From Flavobacterium sp. A45 (GTDB lineage: Bacteria > Bacteroidota > Bacteroidia > Flavobacteriales > Flavobacteriaceae): a stretch of 64,000 nucleotides of DNA. Positions 25,520 to 34,708 of the stretch are shown here, one piece after another. Made by a program: the position numbers and the translations under genes. Numbering within the stretch: position 1 is the first letter of the stretch; every line of letters begins with the position of its first letter. Under the pieces are notes generated by a model. It saw nothing but the letters and a program-made list of their open reading frames with translations, searched no databases and had not been told where the DNA came from. The stretch covers positions 48,505 to 112,504 of the forward strand of contig NZ_MUNX01000070.1 in assembly GCF_002001005.1 (NCBI RefSeq). Reading direction: 5' to 3'.

Positions 25520-26524
25520 TTATGGTACTTCGATTTCGTTTATGATTTTATTGATAATGTCAACCGATGTAATATTTTCGGCTTCGGCTTCATAAGTAAC
25601 TCCGATTCTATGACGTAAAATATCATGAACTACGGCACGAACATCTTCAGGAATTACATATCCACGACGTTTGATAAAAGCATAACATTTGGCGGCAGTA
25701 GCAAGATTAATACTTCCACGTGGTGATGCTCCAAAACTGATTAAAGGTTTCAAATCAGCCAATTTATATTTCTCTGGGTAACGAGTTGCAAAAATAATAT
25801 CCAGTATGTATTTTTCGATTTTTTCATCCATGTAAACCTCACGAACTGCTTCTTGAGCACGAAGAATTTGCTCTACAGAAACTACTTGATTTACTTTTTC
25901 ATAACTTCCTTTAAGGTTTTGACGAATTACCAAACGCTCATCTTCCATTTTTGGATAATCGATAACTGTTTTCAGCATAAAACGATCAACTTGCGCTTCA
26001 GGCAATTGATATGTTCCTTCTTGCTCAATTGGGTTTTGAGTTGCTAAAACTAAAAACGGCTTGTCTAATTTGAAAGTAGTATCGCCAATAGTTACTTGTT
26101 TTTCTTGCATCGCCTCTAATAAAGCCGATTGCACTTTGGCAGGAGCACGGTTAATCTCATCGGCAAGAACGAAATTAGCAAAAATTGGTCCTTTTTTAAT
26201 AGAAAACTCATTGGATTTAATATTATAAATCATGGTTCCAATAACATCCGCGGGCAATAAATCGGGAGTAAACTGGATTCTGCTGAAAGAACCATGAATG
26301 GCTTGTGAAAGAGTATTGATGGCTAATGTTTTTGCCAATCCTGGAACTCCTTCCAACAAAATATGTCCTTGGCCCAAAAGTCCAATTAACAATCTTTCGA
26401 CCATATGTTTTTGTCCCACAATAACTTTGTTCATTTCCATAGTGAGAAGGTCTATAAAAGCACTCTCTCTTTCGATTTTTTCATTGATTGCTCTAATGTC
26501 TAAAGTCGTTGTATTTTCTTCCAT
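25520..26524 (-). CDS. MoxR family AAA+ ATPase
   Basis: 334 residues. Walker A in LLEGVPGLAKTLAINTL, Walker B in LADEINRAPAKVQSALLEAM, sensor 1 region VLATQNPIEQEGTYQLPEAQ, and an arginine-rich DRFMLKTVIDYP. MoxR ATPases act as chaperones that help insert metal cofactors or remodel VWA-domain partners; here the partners are presumably BatA and BatB. First gene of the bat operon, divergent from the aldo/keto reductase at 26750. Confidence 0.95.
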   Translation of the reverse strand: MEENTTTLDIRAINEKIERESAFIDLLTMEMNKVIVGQKHMVERLLIGLLGQGHILLEGVPGLAKTLAINTLSQAIHGSFSRIQFTPDLLPADVIGTMIYNIKSNEFSIKKGPIFANFVLADEINRAPAKVQSALLEAMQEKQVTIGDTTFKLDKPFLVLATQNPIEQEGTYQLPEAQVDRFMLKTVIDYPKMEDERLVIRQNLKGSYEKVNQVVSVEQILRAQEAVREVYMDEKIEKYILDIIFATRYPEKYKLADLKPLISFGASPRGSINLATAAKCYAFIKRRGYVIPEDVRAVVHDILRHRIGVTYEAEAENITSVDIINKIINEIEVP

Positions 26525-26749
26525 TTTTATATATTTATTCCCTTAAATTTTTATCTCTTTTATTTGATGGTGCAAATTGAATTTTTTTTTAGAAGTAAGA
26601 TGTTAAAAAATGGTTAAAACTTCTACCAATCCCCTAATTTTAAGGACGAATTATGATAGTATTTACCTATTTTTAAGAACAAAAAAAAATAAACATCAAA
26701 TTCATAGATTTACCCCCAAAATCACTAGGGGGAATAACAAAATAAAACC

Positions 26750-27622
26750 ATGAGCAAAATTCCATTTTCAAAAATAATTGCAGGCACAATGACTTGGGGA
26801 GCTTGGGGCAAAAACTGCTCTACTCAACAAATTATAGAACTAATAAATTTATGTCTCGAAAGCGGCATTTCAACTTTCGATCATGCCGATATTTATGGGG
26901 GTTATACTACAGAAGAAGACTTTGGAAAAGCTTTTGGCGAGAGCCAAATAAACCGAAAAGACATCCAGTTGATTTCTAAATGTGGTATTCAAATGATGTC
27001 TGAAAAAAGAAACAATACAATCAAACATTATGCTTATTCCAAGGAGTACATTATCGCCTCGGCAGAACAATCTTTAAAAAATTTACAAACTGATTATTTG
27101 GATCTTTTGTTGTTACATCGGCCAAGTCCATTAATGCAAGTAGATGAAATTGCTGAAGCTGTTGAAAAATTAAAAATTGACGGAAAGATTTTGGATTTTG
27201 GTGTTTCAAATTTTACACCAAGCCAAAGCGATTTGATTGAGACAAAAACCAAAATAAACTACAACCAAATTGAGTTTTCTGTTACCCATTTGGATCCAAT
27301 GATTAACGGAAGTTTAGATCACATGCAAACCAACCGAATCACTCCTATGTGCTGGTCACCTCTAGGAACTGTCTTTAGAAAAGATGACGAACAGTCACAA
27401 CGCATTCAAAAAGTTGCAAACGAATTGGCTTCCAAATATGATGTTACCGATGATATTATTTTATTGGCCTGGATACTGAAACATCCCGCTGGAATTTTAC
27501 CCGTTTGTGGCACCTCAGACAAAGGTAGACTTGCCAATTTAATGCAAGCCACGACGATTGAAATCGAGTTACAGGATTGGTTCTCACTTTGGACAGCGAG
27601 TACTGGAAAAGATGTAGATTAG
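26750..27622 (+). CDS. Aldo/keto reductase
   Basis: 290 residues forming an NADPH-dependent TIM barrel. The catalytic tetrad is visible: Asp and Tyr in DHADIYGGYTTEE, Lys in ISKCGIQ, His in LLLLHRPSPLMQ. It resembles the YdhF-type oxidoreductases (FGKAFGES, VSNFTPSQSDLI). Substrate unknown; cytoplasmic. The 225-bp divergent gap to moxR holds no clear consensus promoter. Confidence 0.9.
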   Translation: MSKIPFSKIIAGTMTWGAWGKNCSTQQIIELINLCLESGISTFDHADIYGGYTTEEDFGKAFGESQINRKDIQLISKCGIQMMSEKRNNTIKHYAYSKEYIIASAEQSLKNLQTDYLDLLLLHRPSPLMQVDEIAEAVEKLKIDGKILDFGVSNFTPSQSDLIETKTKINYNQIEFSVTHLDPMINGSLDHMQTNRITPMCWSPLGTVFRKDDEQSQRIQKVANELASKYDVTDDIILLAWILKHPAGILPVCGTSDKGRLANLMQATTIEIELQDWFSLWTASTGKDVD

Positions 27623-27696
27623 ACTATTCAAAATTGATTTGGCAGTTGGATAAAACTGTTCTCAAGTAACAATTTTAGGTTGCAAATTCAGAAAAA

Positions 27697-28836
27697 ATGA
27701 TAAACAAGCGTCTTCTTATTAAAAACCTATTGGCTCACAATGATGAGTCCAGTTTTTATGACAAAAAGCGACAGCTGAATCTGCATTCAAGAGAAGGAAA
27801 AGCCAAGTTTTTGAAACACATTTGCGCGTTATCCAATTCAAATCCAACCAATAATTCCTATATAGTTGTAGGGGTTGAAGATGAAAGTAATCAAATTGTG
27901 GGAGACGATTTTTTTGATGACAGCAGGATTCAGAATTTAGTAAATGCTTTTCTGGAAAATCCGCCCAAAATTCAATACGAAAATGTCCCTTTCCCTAATT
28001 TGCCAAAAGACAAAGTGATTGGACTCGTAACCATAAAACCCAACAGCAAAACTTCCTTTTTCAAAAAAGGAATTCATACTATTCCCGTCAACAGTATTTT
28101 TATACGACAAGGCAGTAATACGATGCCAATTGAAGGCGAAATTGAGAAAAATTTTCATAATATTGAAACCGTTATTGGTATCGAAAATAATTCGAGAAAC
28201 AGCATCGAATACACACTTGACGGCGTGATTGATTTTATGAATTTTCGCCATAAGGACATGGCTCCAAAATACAAAGTTTTCAAAGAATTGTTTGTGATTT
28301 GCTGGGCTGGAATTGCCAAAAAATCCAGAAACAAAACCTATTTGTCACGAGTCGATATTGAACTGATTAACGAACAGATCAAATTATTTTATTCCGCTCA
28401 AGATGTGGTTGAAATCAGTTACGACGAAGATAGTTTTACGATTATTGAATACGTTCCTTTGGGCTTGAATGACATAACCAGTTACTATCCTCTAGAGCAA
28501 CAAACAATCCATTTTCATGATAATGGGTATTATAAAATTGATCGAAAAATACTTTTTGAACCGCCGGAATACAACAAAAAAATGTTGTACCATATTTATA
28601 ATTCAAACATGGCATTACTCCATAAACTAGAAAAAAATATTAAATTGTCGGAACGGGAACGAAAAGATCTGAATCATTTGCCTTCCACTTTTATGATTTG
28701 TTATCTTAATGGTTTTGAAGATGCCAAACAAAAACTAATTGATGCCAAAACGTTATTAAAACCGTTTACGCAAGTCTATCTTTCGTTTAAAGAAGCATTA
28801 CGAATTCTGAGAAAAATGAAATATGATGTGCAATAA
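27697..28836 (+). CDS. ATP-binding protein with AlbA_2/Schlafen-like N-terminal domain
   Basis: 379 residues. The N-terminal 150 residues look like the AlbA_2 (Schlafen AlbA) domain: FLKHICALSNSNPTNNSYIV then VVGVEDESNQIVGDD, and IPVNSIFIRQGSNTMPIEGE. The remaining half is not recognised. AlbA_2 proteins bind nucleic acid, and some cut RNA or act as DNA-binding regulators; in bacteria they occur in defence and stress loci. The usual first motif (E-x-K-x) is weak here (SSFYDKKRQLNLHS), so catalytic activity is doubtful. Follows the reductase by 75 bp. Confidence 0.72.
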   Translation: MINKRLLIKNLLAHNDESSFYDKKRQLNLHSREGKAKFLKHICALSNSNPTNNSYIVVGVEDESNQIVGDDFFDDSRIQNLVNAFLENPPKIQYENVPFPNLPKDKVIGLVTIKPNSKTSFFKKGIHTIPVNSIFIRQGSNTMPIEGEIEKNFHNIETVIGIENNSRNSIEYTLDGVIDFMNFRHKDMAPKYKVFKELFVICWAGIAKKSRNKTYLSRVDIELINEQIKLFYSAQDVVEISYDEDSFTIIEYVPLGLNDITSYYPLEQQTIHFHDNGYYKIDRKILFEPPEYNKKMLYHIYNSNMALLHKLEKNIKLSERERKDLNHLPSTFMICYLNGFEDAKQKLIDAKTLLKPFTQVYLSFKEALRILRKMKYDVQ

Positions 28837-28869
28837 TAAATTTACTTATTGCCATTTGGTCTGCCTTTA

Positions 28870-28965
28870 TTAGCTGAACAATCCTGTTAGCCAAACAACC
28901 ACATCATTTATAACTTGACAAATAAAATTGGTCATTAAAAGCAATAAAGTGAGAAGTGCGTTCAT
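28870..28965 (-). CDS. Possible 31-residue membrane peptide
   Basis: ATG at 28965 to TAA at 28870 reads MNALLTLLLLMTNFICQVIN then DVVVWLTGLFS. It is very hydrophobic and would span a membrane once, much like small type I toxin or regulatory membrane peptides. The palindrome CTTAAAAATTTTAAG touches the start codon on its upstream side and could mask initiation. There is no homology evidence; a chance frame of this size is quite possible. Confidence 0.3.
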   Translation of the reverse strand: MNALLTLLLLMTNFICQVINDVVVWLTGLFS

Positions 28966-29205
28966 CTTAAAAATTTTAAGTAAAATTATAATGTTTTATT
29001 ACAGCATGCAATCACCAAAAACAATGATTTTTTGAAACTCAAAAGTACTGAAAAATACTATACTATCATTCGCATCAAGTTGGAATTCAACGGGTATAAA
29101 TGGCAATTTGACGGTTTTATTCTTAATAAAAACTTAAAGCCTTTTTAATTAACATACTTCTAACATCTCTTTCAAAAAAAAGTTAAACCAACACTTCTTT
29201 TCCCT

Positions 29206-29213
29206 TATTTTTG
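29206..29213 (+). promoter_or_regulatory. -7 box of the phosphatase gene
   Basis: TATTTTTG matches TAnnTTTG, 23 bases before the ATG at 29236. Confidence 0.45.
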
Positions 29214-29235
29214 TAAAAGAACAAATTAAGAATAA

Positions 29236-29967
29236 ATGAGAACATTAGTTATTGGTGACATACATGGTGGTTTGAGAGCTTTACATCAAATTTTCGAAAG
29301 AGCAAACGTAACCCCAAAAGACAAACTCATTTTCCTGGGGGATTATGTAGATGGCTGGAGCCAATCCCCACAGGTAATTGATTTTTTGATAGAATTGAAA
29401 ACGACCCATGATATTATCTGTATTCGTGGTAACCATGATGAATTGCTAAGGGAATGGCTCAAGGACAGTAAAGACAACGAACAATGGTATCAGCATGGTG
29501 GCGAAGCAACAGTATTAGCGTATCAAGATGTTAATAATGAAACCAAAAAAAAACATATCCTATTCTTAGAATCCTTAAAAGACTATTACTTGGACGAACA
29601 AAATCGGATGTTTATCCATGCCGGTTTCACCAATATGAATGGGGTGAACTTCGAGTATTTCCCTAAATTATTTTATTGGGACCGAACACTTTGGGAAGCA
29701 GCTTTGGCATTAGATCCAAAAATGAAATCCGATCATCCGTATTATCCAAAACGATTTACATTATATAACGAAATCTATATCGGTCATACCCCTGTCTCGC
29801 GTATAGGAAAAACCACTCCTGTGCAAAAAGCTAATATTTGGAATATCGATACCAGTGCTGCTTTCAAAGGTCCCCTGACAATACTTGACGTCGATACAAA
29901 AGAGTTTTGGCAAAGCGAACTTTTACCCAGTTTATATCCTACTGAAAAAGGTCGAAATAGAATCTAA
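29236..29967 (+). CDS. PPP-type metallophosphoesterase (serine/threonine phosphatase-like)
   Basis: 243 residues with the full PPP motif set: GDIHGGLRAL (residues 7-10 onward), LGDYVDGWSQS, RGNHDELL, and IGHTPVSRIG near the C-terminus. These residues bind the two metal ions. Bacterial relatives are protein phosphatases or Ap4A-type diadenosine hydrolases; sequence alone does not decide. No signal peptide, so cytoplasmic. Confidence 0.9.
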   Translation: MRTLVIGDIHGGLRALHQIFERANVTPKDKLIFLGDYVDGWSQSPQVIDFLIELKTTHDIICIRGNHDELLREWLKDSKDNEQWYQHGGEATVLAYQDVNNETKKKHILFLESLKDYYLDEQNRMFIHAGFTNMNGVNFEYFPKLFYWDRTLWEAALALDPKMKSDHPYYPKRFTLYNEIYIGHTPVSRIGKTTPVQKANIWNIDTSAAFKGPLTILDVDTKEFWQSELLPSLYPTEKGRNRI

Positions 29968-29971
29968 ACAC

Positions 29972-29979
29972 TATATTTG
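29972..29979 (+). promoter_or_regulatory. -7 box of the 30007 gene
   Basis: TATATTTG matches TAnnTTTG, five bases after the preceding stop codon. Transcription would start near 29986, which rules out the longer reading frame at 29977 and supports the ATG at 30007. Confidence 0.5.
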
Positions 29980-30006
29980 CCGAAAATTTATTACCTATTT
30001 TATATT

Positions 30007-30531
30007 ATGAAAAAAATTATTACAGTTTTATTTTTAGCTACTTTTTGTATAACAAATGCACAACAGGCCTTTAAAGGAAAAGGTGACGCAAAAATTAATA
30101 TTGGAGCCAATATTCAAGACGGAGGTTCTGGAATTCAGGCTTCTGCTGATTTTGGTCTTGGTGAAAATTTCTCTTATGGATTTGTCGCTTCTTATTTATT
30201 GGGAGTAGATGAGTTTTCAGGAATCTATGGCGAAAACATTTACGTTGACGCAAAACCAGAATTTCAAGACCGTTTTGATGCTAAATTTAGAATTAATGCT
30301 AATTTAAGCAGTGTACTTGGTGTAGATCAATTGGATATCTATCCAGGTTTAAGCTTAGGATTACGCAATTTTGGAGGTCATCTTGGAGGCCGTTATTTTT
30401 TTACAGACGGTTTTGGTATTTTTACTGAACTTGGATTCCCAATTGCAAAATACAGCAAGGAAAAAGAAGTATTCGATCATTTAAACAATCAAGTTACCTT
30501 TAGTGTAGGTGCTTCATTTAATTTAGATTAA
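30007..30531 (+). CDS. Small outer-membrane barrel protein, DUF6646-like
   Basis: About 174 residues. Signal peptide MKKIITVLFLATFCITNAQ, then QAFKGKGDAKINIGANIQDG and repeated aromatic-Gly strands (GLGENFSYGFVASYLLGV, LGLRNFGGHLGGRYFFTD) ending FSVGASFNLD, the terminal strand of an eight-stranded barrel. It resembles a flavobacterial family I recall as DUF6646; function unknown. It ends at a strong terminator. Confidence 0.78.
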   Translation: MKKIITVLFLATFCITNAQQAFKGKGDAKINIGANIQDGGSGIQASADFGLGENFSYGFVASYLLGVDEFSGIYGENIYVDAKPEFQDRFDAKFRINANLSSVLGVDQLDIYPGLSLGLRNFGGHLGGRYFFTDGFGIFTELGFPIAKYSKEKEVFDHLNNQVTFSVGASFNLD

Positions 30532-30547
30532 ACCTTAAATTCCAAAT

Positions 30548-30588
30548 AAAAAAAGTGGCTTGTTAATCAAAACAAGCCACTTTTTTTT
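30548..30588. terminator. Bidirectional terminator
   Basis: AAAAAAAGTGGCTTGTT pairs with AACAAGCCACTTTTTTT around a 6-base loop. It lies between the convergent ends at 30531 and 30604. Confidence 0.92.
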
Positions 30589-30603
30589 ATGAATTATAAT
30601 TGT

Positions 30604-32157
30604 CTACAAATCAAATTTGATTCCCTGTGCCAATGGCAGACTCGTAGTATAATTGATTGTATTCGTTTGTCTTCTCATGTAGACTTTCCAAGCATCAGAA
30701 CCAGATTCTCTTCCACCGCCGGTTTCTTTTTCTCCACCAAAAGCACCGCCAATTTCAGCTCCAGAAGTTCCAATATTTACATTGGCAATTCCGCAGTCGG
30801 ATCCTACTACAGACAAGAAATGTTCAGCTTCACGCAAATTATTTGTCATAATCGCAGAGGATAATCCCTGAGCTACTCCGTTTTGAACATCAATTGCATT
30901 CTCAACAGTTCCTGAATATTTGATTAAATATAAAACTGGAGCAAACGTTTCGTGTTGTACAATTTCGAATGAATTTTGTGCTTCAGCAATAGCTGGTTTT
31001 ACGTAGCAACCACTTTCATATCCTTCTCCAGAAAGTACGCCACCTTCAACCAGGATTTTACCACCTTCGGCAACAACTTTGGTTAATGCATTATTATACA
31101 TTTCAACTGCGTGTGTATCAATTAATGGTCCAACATGATTTTTCTCGTCCAATGGATTTCCAATTCTCAGTTGTCCGTAAGCCGATACAACAGCATCTTT
31201 TACTTTATCGTAAATACTTTCGTGAATAATCAAACGACGAGTAGAAGTACATCTTTGTCCTGCAGTTCCTACGGCTCCAAAAACTGCTCCGATAACTGTC
31301 ATTTTGATATCAGCATCTGGAGTTACAATAATTGCATTATTACCACCTAATTCCAATAATGATCTACCCAAACGACCTGCAACAGTTTGTGCCACAATTT
31401 TCCCCATACGAGTAGAACCGGTAGCCGAAACTAAAGGCACACGTTTATCGGCAGTCATCAATTGTCCTATTGTATAATCACCGTTAATCAAACAGGAAAT
31501 TCCTTCAGGAAGGTTGTTTTCTCTGATTACCTCAGCAATAATATTTTGGCAGGCGATTCCGCACAATGGTGTTTTCTCAGATGGTTTCCAAACGCAAACA
31601 TCTCCGCAAATCCAAGCCAATGCAGTGTTCCAAGCCCAAACGGCTACCGGAAAATTGAAAGCCGAAATGATTCCCACAATTCCCAAAGAATGGTATTGCT
31701 CATACATTCTGTGTCCTGGACGTTCAGAGTGCATAGTCAATCCGTGCAATTGACGTGACAATCCTACTGCAAAATCACAAATGTCAATCATCTCTTGTAC
31801 TTCGCCATATCCTTCTTGCAATGATTTCCCCATTTCATAAGAAACCAGTTTCCCTAAAGCTTCTTTATTTTGACGCAATTTCTCTCCAAACTGACGTACA
31901 ATTTCTCCACGTTGTGGCGCTGGCATCAATCGAAATGTTTTGAAAGCTTCGGTTGCAGTTTGCATTACTTTTTCGTAATCTGCTGGTGTGCTAATTTTTA
32001 CAGAAGCAATTAACTTACCATCTACTGGCGAAAAGCTTTCTAGGATTGCTCCGTTTGAAAAATGATTAATCCCTGTCGAAGTTCCTTCGTTTATGGCTTT
32101 AACTCCCAATTGCGCTAATGCCTCTTTCATCCCAAATTGATCTGCTATTGTTGTCAT
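30604..32157 (-). CDS. ALDH7-family aldehyde dehydrogenase (aminoadipate semialdehyde type)
   Basis: 517 residues of the NAD-dependent aldehyde dehydrogenase superfamily. The catalytic cysteine lies in GTAGQRCTSTRRL and the general-base glutamate in LLELGGNNAI. The GQRCTSTRR form and NVNIGTSGAEIGGAFGGEKE place it in the ALDH7/antiquitin branch, whose members oxidise alpha-aminoadipic semialdehyde in lysine breakdown. Soluble. The neighbours do not show other lysine-degradation genes. The upstream region has TATCTTTA, one base off the -7 consensus. Confidence 0.92.
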   Translation of the reverse strand: MTTIADQFGMKEALAQLGVKAINEGTSTGINHFSNGAILESFSPVDGKLIASVKISTPADYEKVMQTATEAFKTFRLMPAPQRGEIVRQFGEKLRQNKEALGKLVSYEMGKSLQEGYGEVQEMIDICDFAVGLSRQLHGLTMHSERPGHRMYEQYHSLGIVGIISAFNFPVAVWAWNTALAWICGDVCVWKPSEKTPLCGIACQNIIAEVIRENNLPEGISCLINGDYTIGQLMTADKRVPLVSATGSTRMGKIVAQTVAGRLGRSLLELGGNNAIIVTPDADIKMTVIGAVFGAVGTAGQRCTSTRRLIIHESIYDKVKDAVVSAYGQLRIGNPLDEKNHVGPLIDTHAVEMYNNALTKVVAEGGKILVEGGVLSGEGYESGCYVKPAIAEAQNSFEIVQHETFAPVLYLIKYSGTVENAIDVQNGVAQGLSSAIMTNNLREAEHFLSVVGSDCGIANVNIGTSGAEIGGAFGGEKETGGGRESGSDAWKVYMRRQTNTINYTTSLPLAQGIKFDL

Positions 32158-32606
32158 TGTAACTTTTTTAGTTAAAATTGTTATATTTTTGTGTAAAGAT
32201 ATTATTTTAAGGTCAATTTTTCACACTCCATAAGATGTTAAAATCAAAATTGCTGCAAAATTAACTTCTTTTGAAACACACAATCTTTAATATGAATAGT
32301 AAAATTATAGCATTTTAATGGGTTGTTGTCATTTTTTACAAAAAAACACATTCGTTAAAAAAGAAGGAAGTAATTTTATCACGGCAAACAGATTAAGTTA
32401 AAAAACAACCGCAGATTCGCAGATTTTTTCTTTATAAAGCTAAATTTTGTGATTTTAGAAAATTTAATTTGTGTTAATTTCACTGAAAGTGATTAATTTA
32501 TGATTCAAAATTTACTAAAATCTGCGAATCTGCGGTAAAAATAAGTCATCTGTTGCCTTGCAGTTTTATAGGCATAAATAAAATTTAAAATAACACCCTT
32601 CATAAT
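32158..32606. other. Non-coding gap containing a 127-bp inverted-repeat element
   Basis: Upstream regions of the divergent ALDH and phosphodiesterase genes. Apart from the element at 32409-32535 no gene or motif could be supported. Confidence 0.6.
32409..32535 (-). repeat. 127-bp inverted-repeat element, copy A
   Basis: The ends are CCGCAGATTCGCAGATTT and its exact complement AAATCTGCGAATCTGCGG. The interior carries TTCACTGAAAGTGATTAAT. Copy B at 51031-51157 has the same ends, the same length of 127 bp and a related interior (GCTTTCAGTGGAATTAACG) in the opposite orientation. No coding capacity, so it is MITE-like or another non-autonomous repeat. Confidence 0.8.
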
Positions 32607-33557
32607 ATGACTTCTTTTAATCGATACTTCATTGGATTATTTTTGATATCTATTCAACTTTTTGCACAAAAACCGGCTTTTGAAGTTGTTCCTTTGGGTA
32701 TAAAAGGCGGTGTTGACGAAGCAAATCTTTCGGCCTATTTGGTTGCTCCCATAAATACCCACGATTATATTTGCCTCGATGCAGGAACCATTAATGCGGG
32801 GATTGAAAAAGCAATTTCGAATAAAGTATTCAATGTTCCGGCTAGTGAAGTTTTGCGAAAATATATTAAAGGATATTGCATTTCCCATGCGCATTTGGAT
32901 CACGTTTCGGGTTTGATAATTAACTCCCCTGCTGATTCTTCCAAAACGGTTTATGCCACAAAGAAATGCATGGAGATGATGGAAAAGCATTATTTTAACG
33001 GAGAGACTTGGGCCAATTTTGGTGATGAAGGCCCTGGTTTTCAACTAAAAAAATATCATTTTCAAACACTTACCTTCGGGGAAGAAACCAAAATCAACAA
33101 TACCGCAATGACTGTAAAAGCATTTCCGCTAAGTCATGTGAATTCCTTTGAAAGTACTGCTTTTTTAATCCAAAACGGCAATGATGCCATTTTGTATTTG
33201 GGAGATACAGGTCCAGATTCGGTTGAGAAAAGCAATCATTTAAGTGAGTTATGGAAAGCCGTTACTCCTTTGCTTCAGCAAAAAAGATTGAGAGGAATTT
33301 TTATCGAAGTATCATTTCCGAATGAACAACCTGACACCTCTCTATTTGGGCATTTGACTCCCAATCATCTTATGAAAGAACTTCACAAACTGGAAGAAAT
33401 GGCAGGAAAAGGAACTTTGAAGAACTTCAAAATTATCATTACCCATTTGAAACCGCCAAGTCAAAACATTGTAAAAATTAAAGAACAATTGCAAAAAGGA
33501 AATGATTTAGGAGTAGTACTCATATTCCCCGAACAAGGAAAACGTTTTGAATTGTAA
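32607..33557 (+). CDS. Class II 3',5'-cyclic-nucleotide phosphodiesterase (MBL fold)
   Basis: 316 residues. Signal peptide (to about LFAQ), so exported. The metallo-hydrolase motif HAHLDH (in ISHAHLDHVSGL) matches the HxHLDH signature of class II cyclic phosphodiesterases, with further ligands in PLSHVNSF, LYLGDTGPD and IITHLKPP. Family members (yeast PDE1, Vibrio CpdP) cleave cAMP or cGMP. The presence of a signal peptide suggests periplasmic scavenging, as for CpdP (inference). Confidence 0.9.
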   Translation: MTSFNRYFIGLFLISIQLFAQKPAFEVVPLGIKGGVDEANLSAYLVAPINTHDYICLDAGTINAGIEKAISNKVFNVPASEVLRKYIKGYCISHAHLDHVSGLIINSPADSSKTVYATKKCMEMMEKHYFNGETWANFGDEGPGFQLKKYHFQTLTFGEETKINNTAMTVKAFPLSHVNSFESTAFLIQNGNDAILYLGDTGPDSVEKSNHLSELWKAVTPLLQQKRLRGIFIEVSFPNEQPDTSLFGHLTPNHLMKELHKLEEMAGKGTLKNFKIIITHLKPPSQNIVKIKEQLQKGNDLGVVLIFPEQGKRFEL

Positions 33558-33576
33558 ATTTTTAGATTTAAACTTA

Positions 33577-33639
33577 AGTTCAATTAATACTGCACATAAT
33601 TTATTTATAAATTAAGTTTTGTTTAGTATTAATTGAACT
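33577..33639. repeat. Perfect 15-bp inverted repeat with 33-base spacer
   Basis: AGTTCAATTAATACT at 33577-33591 pairs exactly with AGTATTAATTGAACT at 33625-33639. It lies between two convergent genes and lacks a T tract. Possibly a decayed element or a transcript-end structure. Confidence 0.65.
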
Positions 33640-33804
33640 GAGGTTTTAAGGGAAGTTTTTGTATTCGTTTGTGTCCCGATTGAACATTCTCCTCTTTTCT
33701 GCGAGATAGAGCGAAAATAGTTCCTGAAGAAAATTATTTTTACATTCAGTTTAATATATTGCTTTTTGACTTCAATAACTCTATATCAAATTATAAACAT
33801 ATTT

Positions 33805-34698
33805 TTATATAATGCTTTTTCTTTTAAACCAACTATAAATAATAACACTTACAAAAACCATAAACAAGATCACATATAAGTAGCCGTATTGCCATCGAAG
33901 TTCAGGCATAAAATCAAAATTCATCCCATATACTCCAACAATGAAAGTTAGTGGCAGAAAAAATGCTGAAAAAACTGTAAGCAATTTGACGACATCATTA
34001 TTCTTTTGTGCCGTTACAGACAAGAATGTATTCATTAAATTTACCGCATTTTCCGTTGCTTCCTCATATTCTAAAATTAATTTGATCAAATTGTCTTTTA
34101 CATCCTGTAGTGCCGAAGAACTTTCCTGAGGAACCACAACCTGATTAATCACATTTTGGGTAAGTAGGAGTAATTTTCTGCTGATTCTGGTTTCTGCCTT
34201 TTGATAATACAAATCTTCAAGAGAGATTTTATATTCTTTTTTTAGAAAAATTGTTTTCTCAACTTCATCAATTTGATTTGTTTGCCATTGCGAAGGGATG
34301 CTATATGTTAAAATTATTTCCTTGAAAATAGAAATCAACAATTCAAAGACGGAGTTATATTTTAAATCTTCGTCAAAAGCTTTCTTCAAAAAAGGAAATG
34401 GCAATCTGTGAATTGTAATTAATTGGTTTTCATTATAAAAAAAAGCCACTTTATTTGACAATTCCTCTACCGTAGAAATATTGTCGTATTCATTTGCCGT
34501 GTAGGCCCTTAAAATAATAAAATCAAAATTCCTTATTTTCTCAATTTTAGGCAAATGTCCCGGTTCTAGAGCATCTTTTATTGGGAAAATATCCAGATCA
34601 AATTTTGTTGCTATTTCTTCCAGTTGTTGTGTTGACGGTTTTTCAATATCAATCCAATTAAAAGTTTTGAATTGTTTTTCTAATATGTTTTTATTCAT
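33805..34698 (-). CDS. corA: CorA family magnesium/cobalt transporter
   Basis: 297 residues. The N-terminal soluble funnel domain contains long helices (about residues 100-240). Two C-terminal transmembrane helices follow, with the signature GMN of YGMNFDFMPELRW between them. This motif forms the entrance of the Mg2+ channel. The C-terminus KRKSII is basic, as usual. It follows a lipoprotein gene by only 10 bp, so they are co-transcribed. The symbol covers the family; substrate preference is not proven. Confidence 0.92.
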   Translation of the reverse strand: MNKNILEKQFKTFNWIDIEKPSTQQLEEIATKFDLDIFPIKDALEPGHLPKIEKIRNFDFIILRAYTANEYDNISTVEELSNKVAFFYNENQLITIHRLPFPFLKKAFDEDLKYNSVFELLISIFKEIILTYSIPSQWQTNQIDEVEKTIFLKKEYKISLEDLYYQKAETRISRKLLLLTQNVINQVVVPQESSSALQDVKDNLIKLILEYEEATENAVNLMNTFLSVTAQKNNDVVKLLTVFSAFFLPLTFIVGVYGMNFDFMPELRWQYGYLYVILFMVFVSVIIYSWFKRKSII

Positions 34699-34708
34699 TT
34701 TTTTAATT

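Larger units (their letters stand above)
28837..29235. other. Gap with one possible tiny gene and a promoter
   Basis: No ordinary gene. It holds a 31-codon hydrophobic reading frame on the minus strand (28870-28965), a 15-bp palindrome at 28966-28980, and the -7 box of the phosphatase gene (29206-29213). The stretch 28990-29200 shows nothing I can name. Confidence 0.5.
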
